Origin: Abditibacteriota bacterium
GTDB taxonomy: Bacteria > Armatimonadota > UBA5829
DNA: 60,894 bases
Assembly (NCBI GenBank): GCA_017552965.1
Contig: JAFZNQ010000062.1
Coordinates: 1 to 60,894 of the forward strand
Reading direction: 5' to 3'
The notes under the pieces are model-generated. The model saw only the letters and a list, made by a program, of their open reading frames with translations, was not told the DNA's origin and ran no database searches. Positions 51,504-60,429 of the stretch are shown here, piece after piece; positions within the stretch are counted from its first letter, which is position 1, and the number at the start of each line of letters is the position of its first letter. The position numbers and the translations under genes were made by a program.

Positions 51504-53075
51504 CTAATAGGTGAGGTTCGTAAAGACGTTGATGCTCTCCTTTTTCAGCACCGCCTCGGCCCCGGAGGGTGCGGAGTATATCCTGTCCCTGCACTCATCG
51601 GTCACGTAGAGATGCCTGCAGCCGGCATACTCCCGGGGGAGGGTCAGCCGGGCTTCATCGCCGTCGTTCACCACCAGCAATGTCCGGGCCTTGCCCTTCT
51701 TCACTCCGCAGCACCACACCCTCTGGACTCCCTTGTCGTCCAGACAGCCCTTGACCCGGGTCTCAAACACGTCGGAGCCCCCGGGAATATATCTCATCAC
51801 CAGAGCCATGGGATAATAGCTCACCGGGTCGGGACAAAAATGGCCGTCCTTGTCAAAGGTGAGCAGCCTCCAGGCCTTGTGATAGTTGGTGTTGTACACC
51901 CAGTAGGCCACGGCCTTGACCCCCTGATTGAAGGCCCGGGCCGTATATTCGGCGCTGTGGAGCCTCTGGATAAAGAGGGCGTCGCCGGTCTCCGTGGGGC
52001 TGTAGGCAAAGGCGCCCAGCTCCCCTATCACAAAGTTTATATCCCTGCCGTGGGTCCTGTTGTATTCGGCTATCTGCTCCATGGCGGGCCCGTTTTCCTT
52101 GTCCTCGCTGAAGGTCCTGATGGTGCCGTGGGCCTTGTTTGAGGACGGGTCGTCATATTCGAAGCAGGACCAATAATCGTGGCAGGACACTAAGTCTATG
52201 TTTTTGCCCGCCCGGTCCAGGAGCTGCTTCACTCCGTCCTCGGGCCAGCCCTTTTCCCGGCTGTAAAACACGGCTCCGTCAAATCCCTGTATCCCGATGA
52301 GGTCCCGGACCCCCAGGCGCTCCAGCTGGGCTCCCAGAGTGCCGTAAACCTCCGTGAGGGTGTCGTAATACCGGTCAAAGCCTTCGGGCTCGTTGTAAAA
52401 GGAGACTCCCTTTACGCAGGTAAAGCCCTTGTCCCGCCTCAGGTGGCGGCAAATGGCCGCCAGAGACTCGGTGAGCTCGGGGATACTGCAGTAGAGGCCC
52501 CTTCTGTCCTTGGGGGAGTCGGGGCTCTTGAGCCAGTTGCCCAGAGGGCCGGCGAAATTGCCGTTGTCCTCGTCCCAGTTGCCCAGCACCACGTATTTGT
52601 TCTGCCGGCTCCAGCGGCCCAGCAGGGTGTAGAGGGCGTCCATGTAGGCCTTGTCGTTCAGATAGTTGGCCTCCGGCAGCTCAGGATGGGCCTTCCGGTA
52701 GCCCGGGGAGAAGACAAAGCCGCCCTCCAGGTCCGTGTCCCAGGGGTCGGAGTTGTCGTTCACCGGCTCCCACTGGTTGACTCCCACGCACAGGCGTATA
52801 TAGGAAAAGCCGGCGTAGTCCATGAGGGCGTTGAAGCGGTCCCACTCCTTTGTGTCCCCGGGAAAAGGCACGTGGCGGCTCTCGATACCGTCCCACTGGT
52901 CCCCGGTGATCATGTTGAAATATTCATAATCGGAAAAGCTGAAGTTGACCCCGGGCCCTATGATGCCCGGATTGATGATGTTCTCTTCGTCGGCCTCGAT
53001 ACTGCCCTCCAGGGCCCACAGGGGCAGACAGCACAGCAACGCCATCAGCGCCGCCCATACAGCTTTAGTCTTCAT
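51504..53075 (-). CDS. Secreted clan GH-A glycoside hydrolase (GH5-like)
   Basis: This 523-residue protein has a signal peptide (1-22) and a TIM-barrel hydrolase pattern. The likely acid/base is Glu229 in YNEPEG, the nucleophile is Glu352 in VIGELGAF, and CHDYW lies on an intermediate strand. A short beta domain ends the protein. The exact GH family (GH5, GH39 or other GH-A) cannot be fixed by eye. GGAGAAG precedes ATG 53075, which lies within the last codons of the HD-GYP gene (11-base overlap). Confidence 0.75.
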   Translation of the reverse strand: MKTKAVWAALMALLCCLPLWALEGSIEADEENIINPGIIGPGVNFSFSDYEYFNMITGDQWDGIESRHVPFPGDTKEWDRFNALMDYAGFSYIRLCVGVNQWEPVNDNSDPWDTDLEGGFVFSPGYRKAHPELPEANYLNDKAYMDALYTLLGRWSRQNKYVVLGNWDEDNGNFAGPLGNWLKSPDSPKDRRGLYCSIPELTESLAAICRHLRRDKGFTCVKGVSFYNEPEGFDRYYDTLTEVYGTLGAQLERLGVRDLIGIQGFDGAVFYSREKGWPEDGVKQLLDRAGKNIDLVSCHDYWSCFEYDDPSSNKAHGTIRTFSEDKENGPAMEQIAEYNRTHGRDINFVIGELGAFAYSPTETGDALFIQRLHSAEYTARAFNQGVKAVAYWVYNTNYHKAWRLLTFDKDGHFCPDPVSYYPMALVMRYIPGGSDVFETRVKGCLDDKGVQRVWCCGVKKGKARTLLVVNDGDEARLTLPREYAGCRHLYVTDECRDRIYSAPSGAEAVLKKESINVFTNLTY

Positions 53076-55734
53076 TGTTCGTCTTCTCCGTGATGTTTCG
53101 AAACTCTTCCAGGGAGGCCTCAAAGCACCGCAGCAGCCGGTCCGAAAAGACCCCGCATTGGCCTCCCAGTATCATGTCCGCAGCCTTTCGATGGCTGACG
53201 GCGCTCTTGTACACTCTTTCCGAAGTCAGGGCGTCGTAGGCGTCCACCACCGACACTATCTGGGCCCCTATGGGTATATCGTCCTCCTTCAGCCCGTCGG
53301 GGTAGCCCCGGCCGTCCCACCGCTCGTGGTGCGAGCGGCATATATCCATGCTCAGCCGGAGATAATCGGGATCCCAGTAGCCCTTCATGCCCGTCAGCAG
53401 GGCGCTGCCCTTTTCCGAGTGGGTCTTCATGAGCTCAAATTCTTCCGGCGTGAGGGAGCCGGGCTTCAGCAGCACCGTGTCGGGAATGGCTATCTTGCCC
53501 AGGTCGTGCAGGGCCGAGGCCGAGGTGATGCTGTCCACGAGCTCCTCCGTCAGGCCGTATTCGGGGCAGGACTTCATGACCTGGGTGGCCAGTATGCGGG
53601 TCAGTCTCCGCACCCGGCGCACGTGCTGGCCGCTGGAGAGGTCGCGGCTTTCCACCACGTTGCCCAGCAGGTCCACGATGCCGGTGCTCATGCGCTTCAG
53701 GGCCTCGCTCTGACTGCGCAGGGCGGAGGTGCGCTCCTCCACCAGCCGCTCCAGCCGCTCCTTTTCCCGGGCCTCCCGCTCAAATTCGTCGTTGACGTCC
53801 ATAAAGGCAGCGGCGGCGTGGAGCCTGTCGGAGCCCCGCTTGACCCGGAGCCGGTGATAGGTGACCTGCCCCGACAGGGTCTCCCGGAACACCGCGGAGA
53901 AGCCGTCGGCTTTTTCCAGCTGCTTTTTGATGTTTTCCCTCTTGCACACCTCCAGCATATAGGGCCTGTCCTGCTCATAGACCACGTTGCCTATGTAGGC
54001 GCCCATGGCGGCCTCAAAGTCGGAGATGGAGAGGACCCCCTCCAGCTGGGGCTGTATCTTGTATGCCGTGAAGGTGCCGTCGTCCAGATTGATGTAGAAG
54101 GCCGAGACGTAATCGGCTGCGAACAGGTTGAAAAAGTCGTTCTGCCGCACGGTCTCTTTTTCCAGACGGCGGTTCTGCTCTATGATGTTCACCTCACGGT
54201 CAGTGTTTCTGAAGCCGCACACCAGACCCGCGGGCTCCGTCTCCGAGCGTATATATTTCACCTGCCAGTTCTGGGCCATGCCCCTGATGATCATGTGGAA
54301 GTTGTAATAATAGGTCTTGTAGCGGTCCAGCTGGATCTTCACGTTTTCCAGACGGGTGGCGTTGCTGAAGCCCAGCCGGTCCTCGGGAGCCACGAATTCG
54401 TCCTTTATCAGCTCCATCCTGTCGGCATAGGGCATGGAGGCAGGCCAGAAGTCTCCGGGGAGCCCCAGGTCCACGGTAATGGTGTAGAGGGTGTCGGCGC
54501 CGTTGTCGGTGTCTATCTGCAGCACGCAGGCAAAGTCCTCCGCCAGACCGTAGAACACCTTCATCATCTCCAGAGTATTCCGCTGCTTTTCGCTCTCTAT
54601 CTCCTTGGTGATCTCGGGGTCAATGTTTTTGATGCCCACCACAAAATAGTCCGGGTCGTCCCCCCGGGCCAGCTTCATGCGGTTGTAGTAGCTCTTGCCG
54701 TCCTTTACGGTGCGATATACCAGGGAAAAGCTCTGCTGGAGCCTGAGCCTGGTCTCCACGTTTGCCGGGGCCAGCTGCCGGGCGACGAAGTCTCTGTCCT
54801 CCGGGTGTATGTTGCGCCGGATGCCGTCCTCAACGCGCTTGTAAAAATCCTGCTCCTCCGGCAGCCTCTCCACCAGACTGTCGTATTCGGCGGTGAGCCT
54901 CAGAGTGGTGAGGGTGTGAGCATGAGAGTTCACCACGAACACTGAGTCATAATCCGCGGCCAGTATCCTGGCGGTCTGTTCTCTGAGGATGGCCTGCTTT
55001 TCCTGCTGGGACAGGGACTCGCTCATCCGGGTCAGGCTGCGCTGCTGCTCACTGTGGGCGGCGGAGAACCTCATCATCTCCCCCCAGAACATGACGAAGA
55101 GCATGAGCATAAAGCCTATGGAAGCGTAGTTGACGTGGAGCACCACGTGCAGCAGGGCTATGCCCAGCACGGGGATGGTGGCCAGAAAGATGACCGCTCC
55201 CCTCTTTCTGTGAAAGGCGGCCGCCAGACCTGCCAGGGCGCTGACCACCAGGTAGCCGTAGTTGATGACCGCAAACAACGGGAACAAGGAGCCCCTTTCG
55301 TATTTGCCGGCGTCGGAGAGGTAAAACAGCAGCCCGTTGGATTGGGCCGTCACTGCCAGATACACCACTGCCAGAGAGGGCAGCGCCAGAAGTATCAGCA
55401 GGGGACGCCTTTGGATCCACTTGCGGCCCAGAGCGCCCATGGAATACACGAACCAGCAGGCAGAGCCTGCGATGAGGGTGATGAAGTATATGGAGTTTGC
55501 CGCATAAAAGGCCGGAGCGGACATGGCTCCGGAGCTCTCGCCCAGGGCCCAGGCGGCGTCGCAGATCAAATTGACGGAGTAGCAGACGCTCAAGGTATAT
55601 ATGACCCATTCCGCCCCGGTGGAGATACCCTTGAGGTAGTATCTTCGCAGTATCCCCACAGACAGTATTATGAATACACATATCAGATCCAGCCCCGCAT
55701 AGCTGACGGCGCCCAATGAGTTCAGATCATACAT
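53065..55734 (-). CDS. Membrane HD-GYP phosphodiesterase with three PAS-like repeats
   Basis: This 889-residue protein has about seven transmembrane helices (1-225). Three similar PAS-like segments follow, each with an LAxDYxS-type opening (RILAADYDSVFVVN, LAEDFACVLQID, LFAADYVSAFYINL). The C-terminal HD-GYP domain has ALHDLGKIAIPD and HHERWDGRGYPDG. HD-GYP enzymes hydrolyse c-di-GMP or related dinucleotides. The upstream TGCTATAAT (55767-55775) is its promoter. The overlap with a GH-A gene suggests the two are co-expressed. Confidence 0.9.
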   Translation of the reverse strand: MYDLNSLGAVSYAGLDLICVFIILSVGILRRYYLKGISTGAEWVIYTLSVCYSVNLICDAAWALGESSGAMSAPAFYAANSIYFITLIAGSACWFVYSMGALGRKWIQRRPLLILLALPSLAVVYLAVTAQSNGLLFYLSDAGKYERGSLFPLFAVINYGYLVVSALAGLAAAFHRKRGAVIFLATIPVLGIALLHVVLHVNYASIGFMLMLFVMFWGEMMRFSAAHSEQQRSLTRMSESLSQQEKQAILREQTARILAADYDSVFVVNSHAHTLTTLRLTAEYDSLVERLPEEQDFYKRVEDGIRRNIHPEDRDFVARQLAPANVETRLRLQQSFSLVYRTVKDGKSYYNRMKLARGDDPDYFVVGIKNIDPEITKEIESEKQRNTLEMMKVFYGLAEDFACVLQIDTDNGADTLYTITVDLGLPGDFWPASMPYADRMELIKDEFVAPEDRLGFSNATRLENVKIQLDRYKTYYYNFHMIIRGMAQNWQVKYIRSETEPAGLVCGFRNTDREVNIIEQNRRLEKETVRQNDFFNLFAADYVSAFYINLDDGTFTAYKIQPQLEGVLSISDFEAAMGAYIGNVVYEQDRPYMLEVCKRENIKKQLEKADGFSAVFRETLSGQVTYHRLRVKRGSDRLHAAAAFMDVNDEFEREAREKERLERLVEERTSALRSQSEALKRMSTGIVDLLGNVVESRDLSSGQHVRRVRRLTRILATQVMKSCPEYGLTEELVDSITSASALHDLGKIAIPDTVLLKPGSLTPEEFELMKTHSEKGSALLTGMKGYWDPDYLRLSMDICRSHHERWDGRGYPDGLKEDDIPIGAQIVSVVDAYDALTSERVYKSAVSHRKAADMILGGQCGVFSDRLLRCFEASLEEFRNITEKTNNED

Positions 55735-55766
55735 ATCTGCGTCCTTCCCGTAGTATTTATACTCAC

Positions 55767-55775
55767 ATTATAGCA
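55767..55775 (-). promoter_or_regulatory. Extended -10 promoter of the HD-GYP gene
   Basis: TGCTATAAT lies on the minus strand about 33 bases before ATG 55734. No clear -35 is present. Confidence 0.55.
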
Positions 55776-55827
55776 TACCGGGATGAAAAAAGAGCCTTCC
55801 TGCGGGGATTTTTCAAAAAATATTTCG

Positions 55828-55857
55828 TTGACGGCCTCCCTGAGATTATGCTATATT
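55828..55857 (+). promoter_or_regulatory. Promoter of the URO-D-like gene
   Basis: TTGACG, an 18-base spacer and TATATT lie 60 bases before ATG 55917. Confidence 0.65.
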
Positions 55858-55877
55858 CATAGTGACTATATTTTGTT

Positions 55878-55898
55878 CTGCCCGGGTTTGCCGGGCAG
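55878..55898 (+). promoter_or_regulatory. Hairpin touching the ribosome-binding site
   Basis: CTGCCCGG, GTTTG and CCGGGCAG form an 8-bp stem. Its last bases begin the AGGAGGAG ribosome-binding site of the URO-D-like gene, so folding could limit translation. Confidence 0.5.
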
Positions 55899-55916
55899 GA
55901 GGAGTGACAGCGCGCT

Positions 55917-57068
55917 ATGAAACCTATGGATTTTTCGGAGCACAACGCAGAGGTCCGGGCCGTGTGGGAAGCTTACCGCGCCGGAAGGCCCGTCAGGGTC
56001 CCCATGATACTCGGGGTCAATCCGCGCATCATTATGGACGACCCTTCCGTCAACACTAAGGGATACACCTTCCGGGATTATTTTGAGGACCCGCAGACGC
56101 TCCTTGAATGTCAGCTGCTCATGCAGTATTATTCACGGCACAAGCTGTTCTGCGATCAGGAGATGGGAGTCCCTGCCGCGTGGCCCGTGTTCATAGATCT
56201 TATGAACATCCACGAATGCTCATGGCTGGGAGGACAGCCCGTGTTTCCGCCGGGACAGGTGCCCTACTGCGGGCCCTTCCTGTCGGAGGACAACAAAAGG
56301 AGCATCTTTGACAGAGGCATCCCCGAAGTCTTTACGGGCATATACGCCAGGGTGGCGGAATTTCGGGAATATATAGAAAAGAAAGCCGGGACCTTCGAAT
56401 ATATGGGCAGCCCCGTGTATATATCCGGCTGCACGGGCATGGGCACCGACGGGCCTCTCACCGTGTGCTGCGACATACGGGGCGCAGGAGAATTCATGAC
56501 AGATCTCATGGCCGACACCGATTATGCTCTGGAGCTCCTGGATCTTGTCACGGAAGCCATCATCAGGCACCTGAAGGCCTTCCGCAGCTACATGTTCGGC
56601 GACAACGCCCACCTGCCGGTGATGGGCTTTGCCGACGATTCCATCCAGCTCATCGGCGAGAAGACCTACAAGGAGCTGATACTGCCCTTCCACAAAAGGA
56701 TAGTGGACGCCCTCCGATACGATTCGCCGGTGGTGTCCATGCACGTGTGCGGCAACGCCCAGAGGCACCATCGGACACTGGTAGAGGAGCTGGGGGTAAA
56801 TTCCATAGACACAGGCTTCCCCATGGATTTTGCAGCGGAGCGCAGTCTTGTGGGAGACCGGTGCGAGATACTGGGCGGACCCTCCGTCCCCTTTCTCGAG
56901 ACCCACAGCCCGGAGGAGGTGTACAGCCACACCCGGGATATACTTACCAGCGGCATAGCCGATTCGGGCCGGTTTGTACTGAGGGAGGGCAACAACCTGC
57001 CTCCCACGGTGCCCGTGGAAAACACCTTCGCCATGTACAAAGCCTGCCGCGCCACCCGGATCTACTGA
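55917..57068 (+). CDS. Uroporphyrinogen decarboxylase-like protein (MtaA/corrinoid methyltransferase type)
   Basis: This 383-residue protein has URO-D fold blocks: PMILGVNPRI, CGPFLSEDN, GADSIQL-like FADDSIQLIG, HVCGN (zinc/metal site) and GGPSVPFLETHSPEEV with REGNNLPPTVPVENTFAM. HVCGN and the overall pattern resemble methyl-transfer relatives of UroD, often acting on corrinoid-bound or methoxylated substrates. True UroD lacks such a zinc site. It could use methyl groups from carbohydrates or methylamines, which is not decided. AGGAGGAG precedes the ATG. Confidence 0.75.
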   Translation: MKPMDFSEHNAEVRAVWEAYRAGRPVRVPMILGVNPRIIMDDPSVNTKGYTFRDYFEDPQTLLECQLLMQYYSRHKLFCDQEMGVPAAWPVFIDLMNIHECSWLGGQPVFPPGQVPYCGPFLSEDNKRSIFDRGIPEVFTGIYARVAEFREYIEKKAGTFEYMGSPVYISGCTGMGTDGPLTVCCDIRGAGEFMTDLMADTDYALELLDLVTEAIIRHLKAFRSYMFGDNAHLPVMGFADDSIQLIGEKTYKELILPFHKRIVDALRYDSPVVSMHVCGNAQRHHRTLVEELGVNSIDTGFPMDFAAERSLVGDRCEILGGPSVPFLETHSPEEVYSHTRDILTSGIADSGRFVLREGNNLPPTVPVENTFAMYKACRATRIY

Positions 57069-57096
57069 CGGAGAGCGATACTTCGGCTTTTGCCCG

Positions 57097-57125
57097 TTGC
57101 AATAGGCGGGCTATTGTTCTATAAT
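57097..57125 (+). promoter_or_regulatory. Sigma-70 promoter of the GH2 gene
   Basis: TTGCAA (57097-57102), a 17-base spacer and TATAAT (57120-57125) lie 32 bases before ATG 57158. Confidence 0.8.
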
Positions 57126-57157
57126 AGTATTGAAATACACCTGTTTTGAGGAACGCC

Positions 57158-60100
57158 ATGAAATTACTTTTTGCAGCCGCGCTCTTTCTCTTTGTCTGCG
57201 GGAGCGCCTTTGCCTCAGCCCTGTTTCACGGAGCCTACGCTCCGGACCTGGGTGTTTTTGAGCCCTCTGCGGGCATAGGAGAGCTGTGTCTCAACGGAGC
57301 TTGGCAGTTCATGGGCGCGGAGGACTCCTCCGCCGACCCCGGGGAGCTGGAGCCCGACCCAACGCCTATCTCCATCCCTTCCCCCTGGAACGTGAATTCC
57401 TTTTCCTCGGGCAACGGGGGCGACTTCCGCTGCTATCCCTCCTATCCCAAGGAGTGGGAAAGCTATAAGCTGGGGGTCATGACCAAAGAGTTCACCCTGC
57501 CCTCCTCCTTTGAGGGCAAGGAGATATTTATCTGCTTCAAGGGCATCGCCGGAGGCTTTGAGGCCTTTATGAACGAAGAGCAGTTCGGCGAGGGCTTTGA
57601 CTCCTTTATGCCCTTTTATTTCGACGTGACCAAATACGTGAAGCCCGGCGTGAACACCCTCACGGTGAGGGTGGTGCCGCCTCAGGATTTCAACAAGCAG
57701 GGACCCCGGGGCAATATCACCTACCCCTCCGGCTCCTTCTGGGGCATGCACATCAGGGGCATCTGGCAGGACGTGATACTGTACGCCCGGGAAAAGGTGA
57801 GCATACAGGACGTGTATCTGGACCCCTCCGTCTCCTCGGGCCGGGTCACCGCCGAGGTCACGGTGGCCAACTACACGGACAGCGCCAAACAGGTGGACCT
57901 GTCGGGCAGCGTTTACAGATGGATCACCGGCAAGAACGGCGCCCCGGACCCCGCCGACAGGGGCCGGGCGGACTTTGGCAAGGCCCTGGCGGAGTTTTCC
58001 TCGGCCTCGGTGACGGTGCCCGCCGGCGGGATGACCACAGCCACAGTGACCTGCTCCGGCGCGGGCCTGCCCCTCTGGAGCATGGACAAGCCCTCCCTGC
58101 TGCTGGCCTCCTTTACCCTGTCCGGGGACTCCGGAGACCGGCTGGACCGGCGCTTCGGCTACAGAGAGTATGAGATCAAAGGCAGGGACCTGCTCCTCAA
58201 CGGCAAAAAGATAGTCCTGAAGGGAGACTCCTGGCACTTCATGGGCATCCCTCAGATGACCCGCCGCTACCCCTGGGCCTGGTACACCGCCATCAAGGCC
58301 GCCAACGGCAACGCCGTGCGGCTCCACGCCCAGCCCTATCCCGAGTTTTACATGGATATGGCCGACGAGATGGGCATAGCGGTGCTGGACGAAAGCGCCA
58401 TATGGGAGAGCCACTGCGCCTTCAACTTCATGGTGGACGAATTCTGGACCAGAGCCCGGGACCACGTGAGAAGGCTGGTGCTGCGGGACCGCAACCATCC
58501 CTCGGTGTTCGGCTGGTCCATAGAGAACGAGGTCGCCGCCGGCATGGGCGTGGCGGGGCACACGGAAGAGGAAAGGTCCATGGTGTATGAGAAATGCGGC
58601 GCCCTGTACGATATCTGCCGGGAGCTGGACCCCTCCCGGGTGTGGGTCTCCGGCGACGGCTGCGAGGACCTGGGCGGACAGCTCCCCGTCAATATGCTCC
58701 ACTACGGCGGCGGGGACTACTACAAGACCATAGCCGCCAAGTCCAAGCCCTGGGGCGTAGGCGAGTGCACCGCCGCCTACTACGGCACTCCCAAGGAGGT
58801 GTCCAAGTGGAACGGCGACCGGGCCTACGAGAGCATGCTGGGCAGGATGGAAGCCCTGGCCTACGAAAGCTGGGCCAATCTGGCTCTGGACCAGAGGGCC
58901 AACGGCGCCACCTATATGTGCGTGTTCAATCTGGCCTGGTACGCCCTGCAGCCCCTGCCTCTGGGTCTGGCGAACACAGCCAAAGCCCCCGCCCTCAGGG
59001 ACGGCATCTTCTTTGACAGGCAGCAGGAAGGGCAGCTGGGCGTGCAGCCCGAAAGGCTGGGCCCCTACACCACTACCTTCAACCCGGGCTACGACCCCTC
59101 CCTGCCTCTCTACAGGGAATGGCCCATGTTCGAGGCCATCAAAGACGCCTTCGAGCCGGCGGGAGCCAAAAAAGGCAAGTGGTCCGCCCCTCCCGAGGAA
59201 AAGGTCAAATACCGGTATCCCGCTCCCTGGATAGACAAGGTGTGCTACGCGGGTGACAAGGGCAGCAAGCTGTATTCGGTGCTGCGGCTGGCGGGCTGGG
59301 ACCTGACAGGCGGCGACGACGCCCGGATGCTCCTTGTGGACGGCTCAAGCCTGGACCAGAGCAATATCGACGCTGTACAACGGAAGGCCGACGCCTTTAC
59401 CAGGGCGGGGAAAATAGTGTGCGTGTGGGGCCTTGACAAGGGCAACGCTCCTCTGGTGAGCCGCATAGCCGGCGCCGGAGTGCAGTCCGTGGAGCGCCGG
59501 GCCACCTCCATGGTGAGCAGGTATATCCCCAACGCCAAGCTGTATTTCACCGAGTCCTCCAACAAGGAAATAATGAGCAGCGGCATAGGCGGCGACATCC
59601 TGACCAGGGGCAACCGGGTCATAGACCCCTGCAACACCGAATGGGACGCCTGGAACTACCGGGGCGAGAACGTGAAGACCGCCGCCGTGTTCCGCACGGA
59701 GCAGGAGCAGAAGCCCGACGCCGCGGCTCTGGTGTCCGTGCCAAAGGACAAGGGCAAGGTGCTGGTGTGCAGCATAGACGTAATGGCCCCCACCAAGGAC
59801 AAGATACTCCTCTATTCCGAGCTGGCTGCCTTCCTGGGAGTGAAGAACGCCCCCCTGGAGACGGACGACAATGCGGCAGCCTCGGCTCTGGGAGACATAC
59901 AGCATCTGAAACAGAGCCCCTTCTTTGACTGCGCCGACTTCACGGAAGCCAACGAGAAGGACTTCGTCGGCATGTCCGACAGCGTGGACACTGCAGATTG
60001 GAAGCCGGCGTCCGCCAACGACAAGCAGCTGTTTGACTTTGACGGCACCAAGCACACGGACAAGGCCGTGTATCTCTCTATGTGGATGTATTCCCCCAAG

Positions 60101-60394
60101 GCTCTGGACGAGCTGCTGGCGGACCCCAACGTGCCCAAGATCACCTTCTCCGGCGGCTCCGACGACGGCCTGCAGGTCTTCGTCAACGGCCAGAAGGTAT
60201 TTGAGGACAACAGGATACACCCCTGCCAGGCCAACCAGTTCTCCACGGGCCCCCTGCCCATCCGCAAGGGCTGGAACCAGATCATCTTCAAGGTGAGCCA
60301 GCACGACGGACAGTGGCAGTTCATGGGAGGCTTCAACTGCACCGACATGGACTACTGGTCCACGGTGGTGTGCTCCGTGGACAAGGGAGAATAA
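57158..60394 (+). CDS. Secreted GH2 family glycoside hydrolase
   Basis: This 1078-residue protein has a signal peptide (1-20) and GH2 sugar-binding and immunoglobulin-like domains (40-340). The catalytic barrel contains Asn457-Glu458 (SIENEV) and Glu536 in GVGECTAAYY as likely acid/base and nucleophile. The last 250 residues form a further region that may be a carbohydrate-binding or PA14-like module. GH2 includes beta-galactosidases, mannosidases and glucuronidases; the hexuronate operon in this window makes a uronate substrate attractive, but this is not proven. GAGGAA precedes the ATG. Confidence 0.88.
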   Translation: MKLLFAAALFLFVCGSAFASALFHGAYAPDLGVFEPSAGIGELCLNGAWQFMGAEDSSADPGELEPDPTPISIPSPWNVNSFSSGNGGDFRCYPSYPKEWESYKLGVMTKEFTLPSSFEGKEIFICFKGIAGGFEAFMNEEQFGEGFDSFMPFYFDVTKYVKPGVNTLTVRVVPPQDFNKQGPRGNITYPSGSFWGMHIRGIWQDVILYAREKVSIQDVYLDPSVSSGRVTAEVTVANYTDSAKQVDLSGSVYRWITGKNGAPDPADRGRADFGKALAEFSSASVTVPAGGMTTATVTCSGAGLPLWSMDKPSLLLASFTLSGDSGDRLDRRFGYREYEIKGRDLLLNGKKIVLKGDSWHFMGIPQMTRRYPWAWYTAIKAANGNAVRLHAQPYPEFYMDMADEMGIAVLDESAIWESHCAFNFMVDEFWTRARDHVRRLVLRDRNHPSVFGWSIENEVAAGMGVAGHTEEERSMVYEKCGALYDICRELDPSRVWVSGDGCEDLGGQLPVNMLHYGGGDYYKTIAAKSKPWGVGECTAAYYGTPKEVSKWNGDRAYESMLGRMEALAYESWANLALDQRANGATYMCVFNLAWYALQPLPLGLANTAKAPALRDGIFFDRQQEGQLGVQPERLGPYTTTFNPGYDPSLPLYREWPMFEAIKDAFEPAGAKKGKWSAPPEEKVKYRYPAPWIDKVCYAGDKGSKLYSVLRLAGWDLTGGDDARMLLVDGSSLDQSNIDAVQRKADAFTRAGKIVCVWGLDKGNAPLVSRIAGAGVQSVERRATSMVSRYIPNAKLYFTESSNKEIMSSGIGGDILTRGNRVIDPCNTEWDAWNYRGENVKTAAVFRTEQEQKPDAAALVSVPKDKGKVLVCSIDVMAPTKDKILLYSELAAFLGVKNAPLETDDNAAASALGDIQHLKQSPFFDCADFTEANEKDFVGMSDSVDTADWKPASANDKQLFDFDGTKHTDKAVYLSMWMYSPKALDELLADPNVPKITFSGGSDDGLQVFVNGQKVFEDNRIHPCQANQFSTGPLPIRKGWNQIIFKVSQHDGQWQFMGGFNCTDMDYWSTVVCSVDKGE

Positions 60395-60401
60395 ACCGAC
60401 A

Positions 60402-60429
60402 AGCGGGCCCGCGGGCCCGCTGTTTTTTT
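60402..60429 (+). terminator. Rho-independent terminator of the GH2 gene
   Basis: AGCGGGCCC, GC and GGGCCCGCT form a 9-bp stem followed by TGTTTTTTT, eight bases after the stop. Confidence 0.9.

Noticed and set aside
51486-51505. GC-rich hairpin at the end of the GH-A gene
   Set aside because: The stem overlaps the stop codon and has no T-run, so it is not called a terminator.
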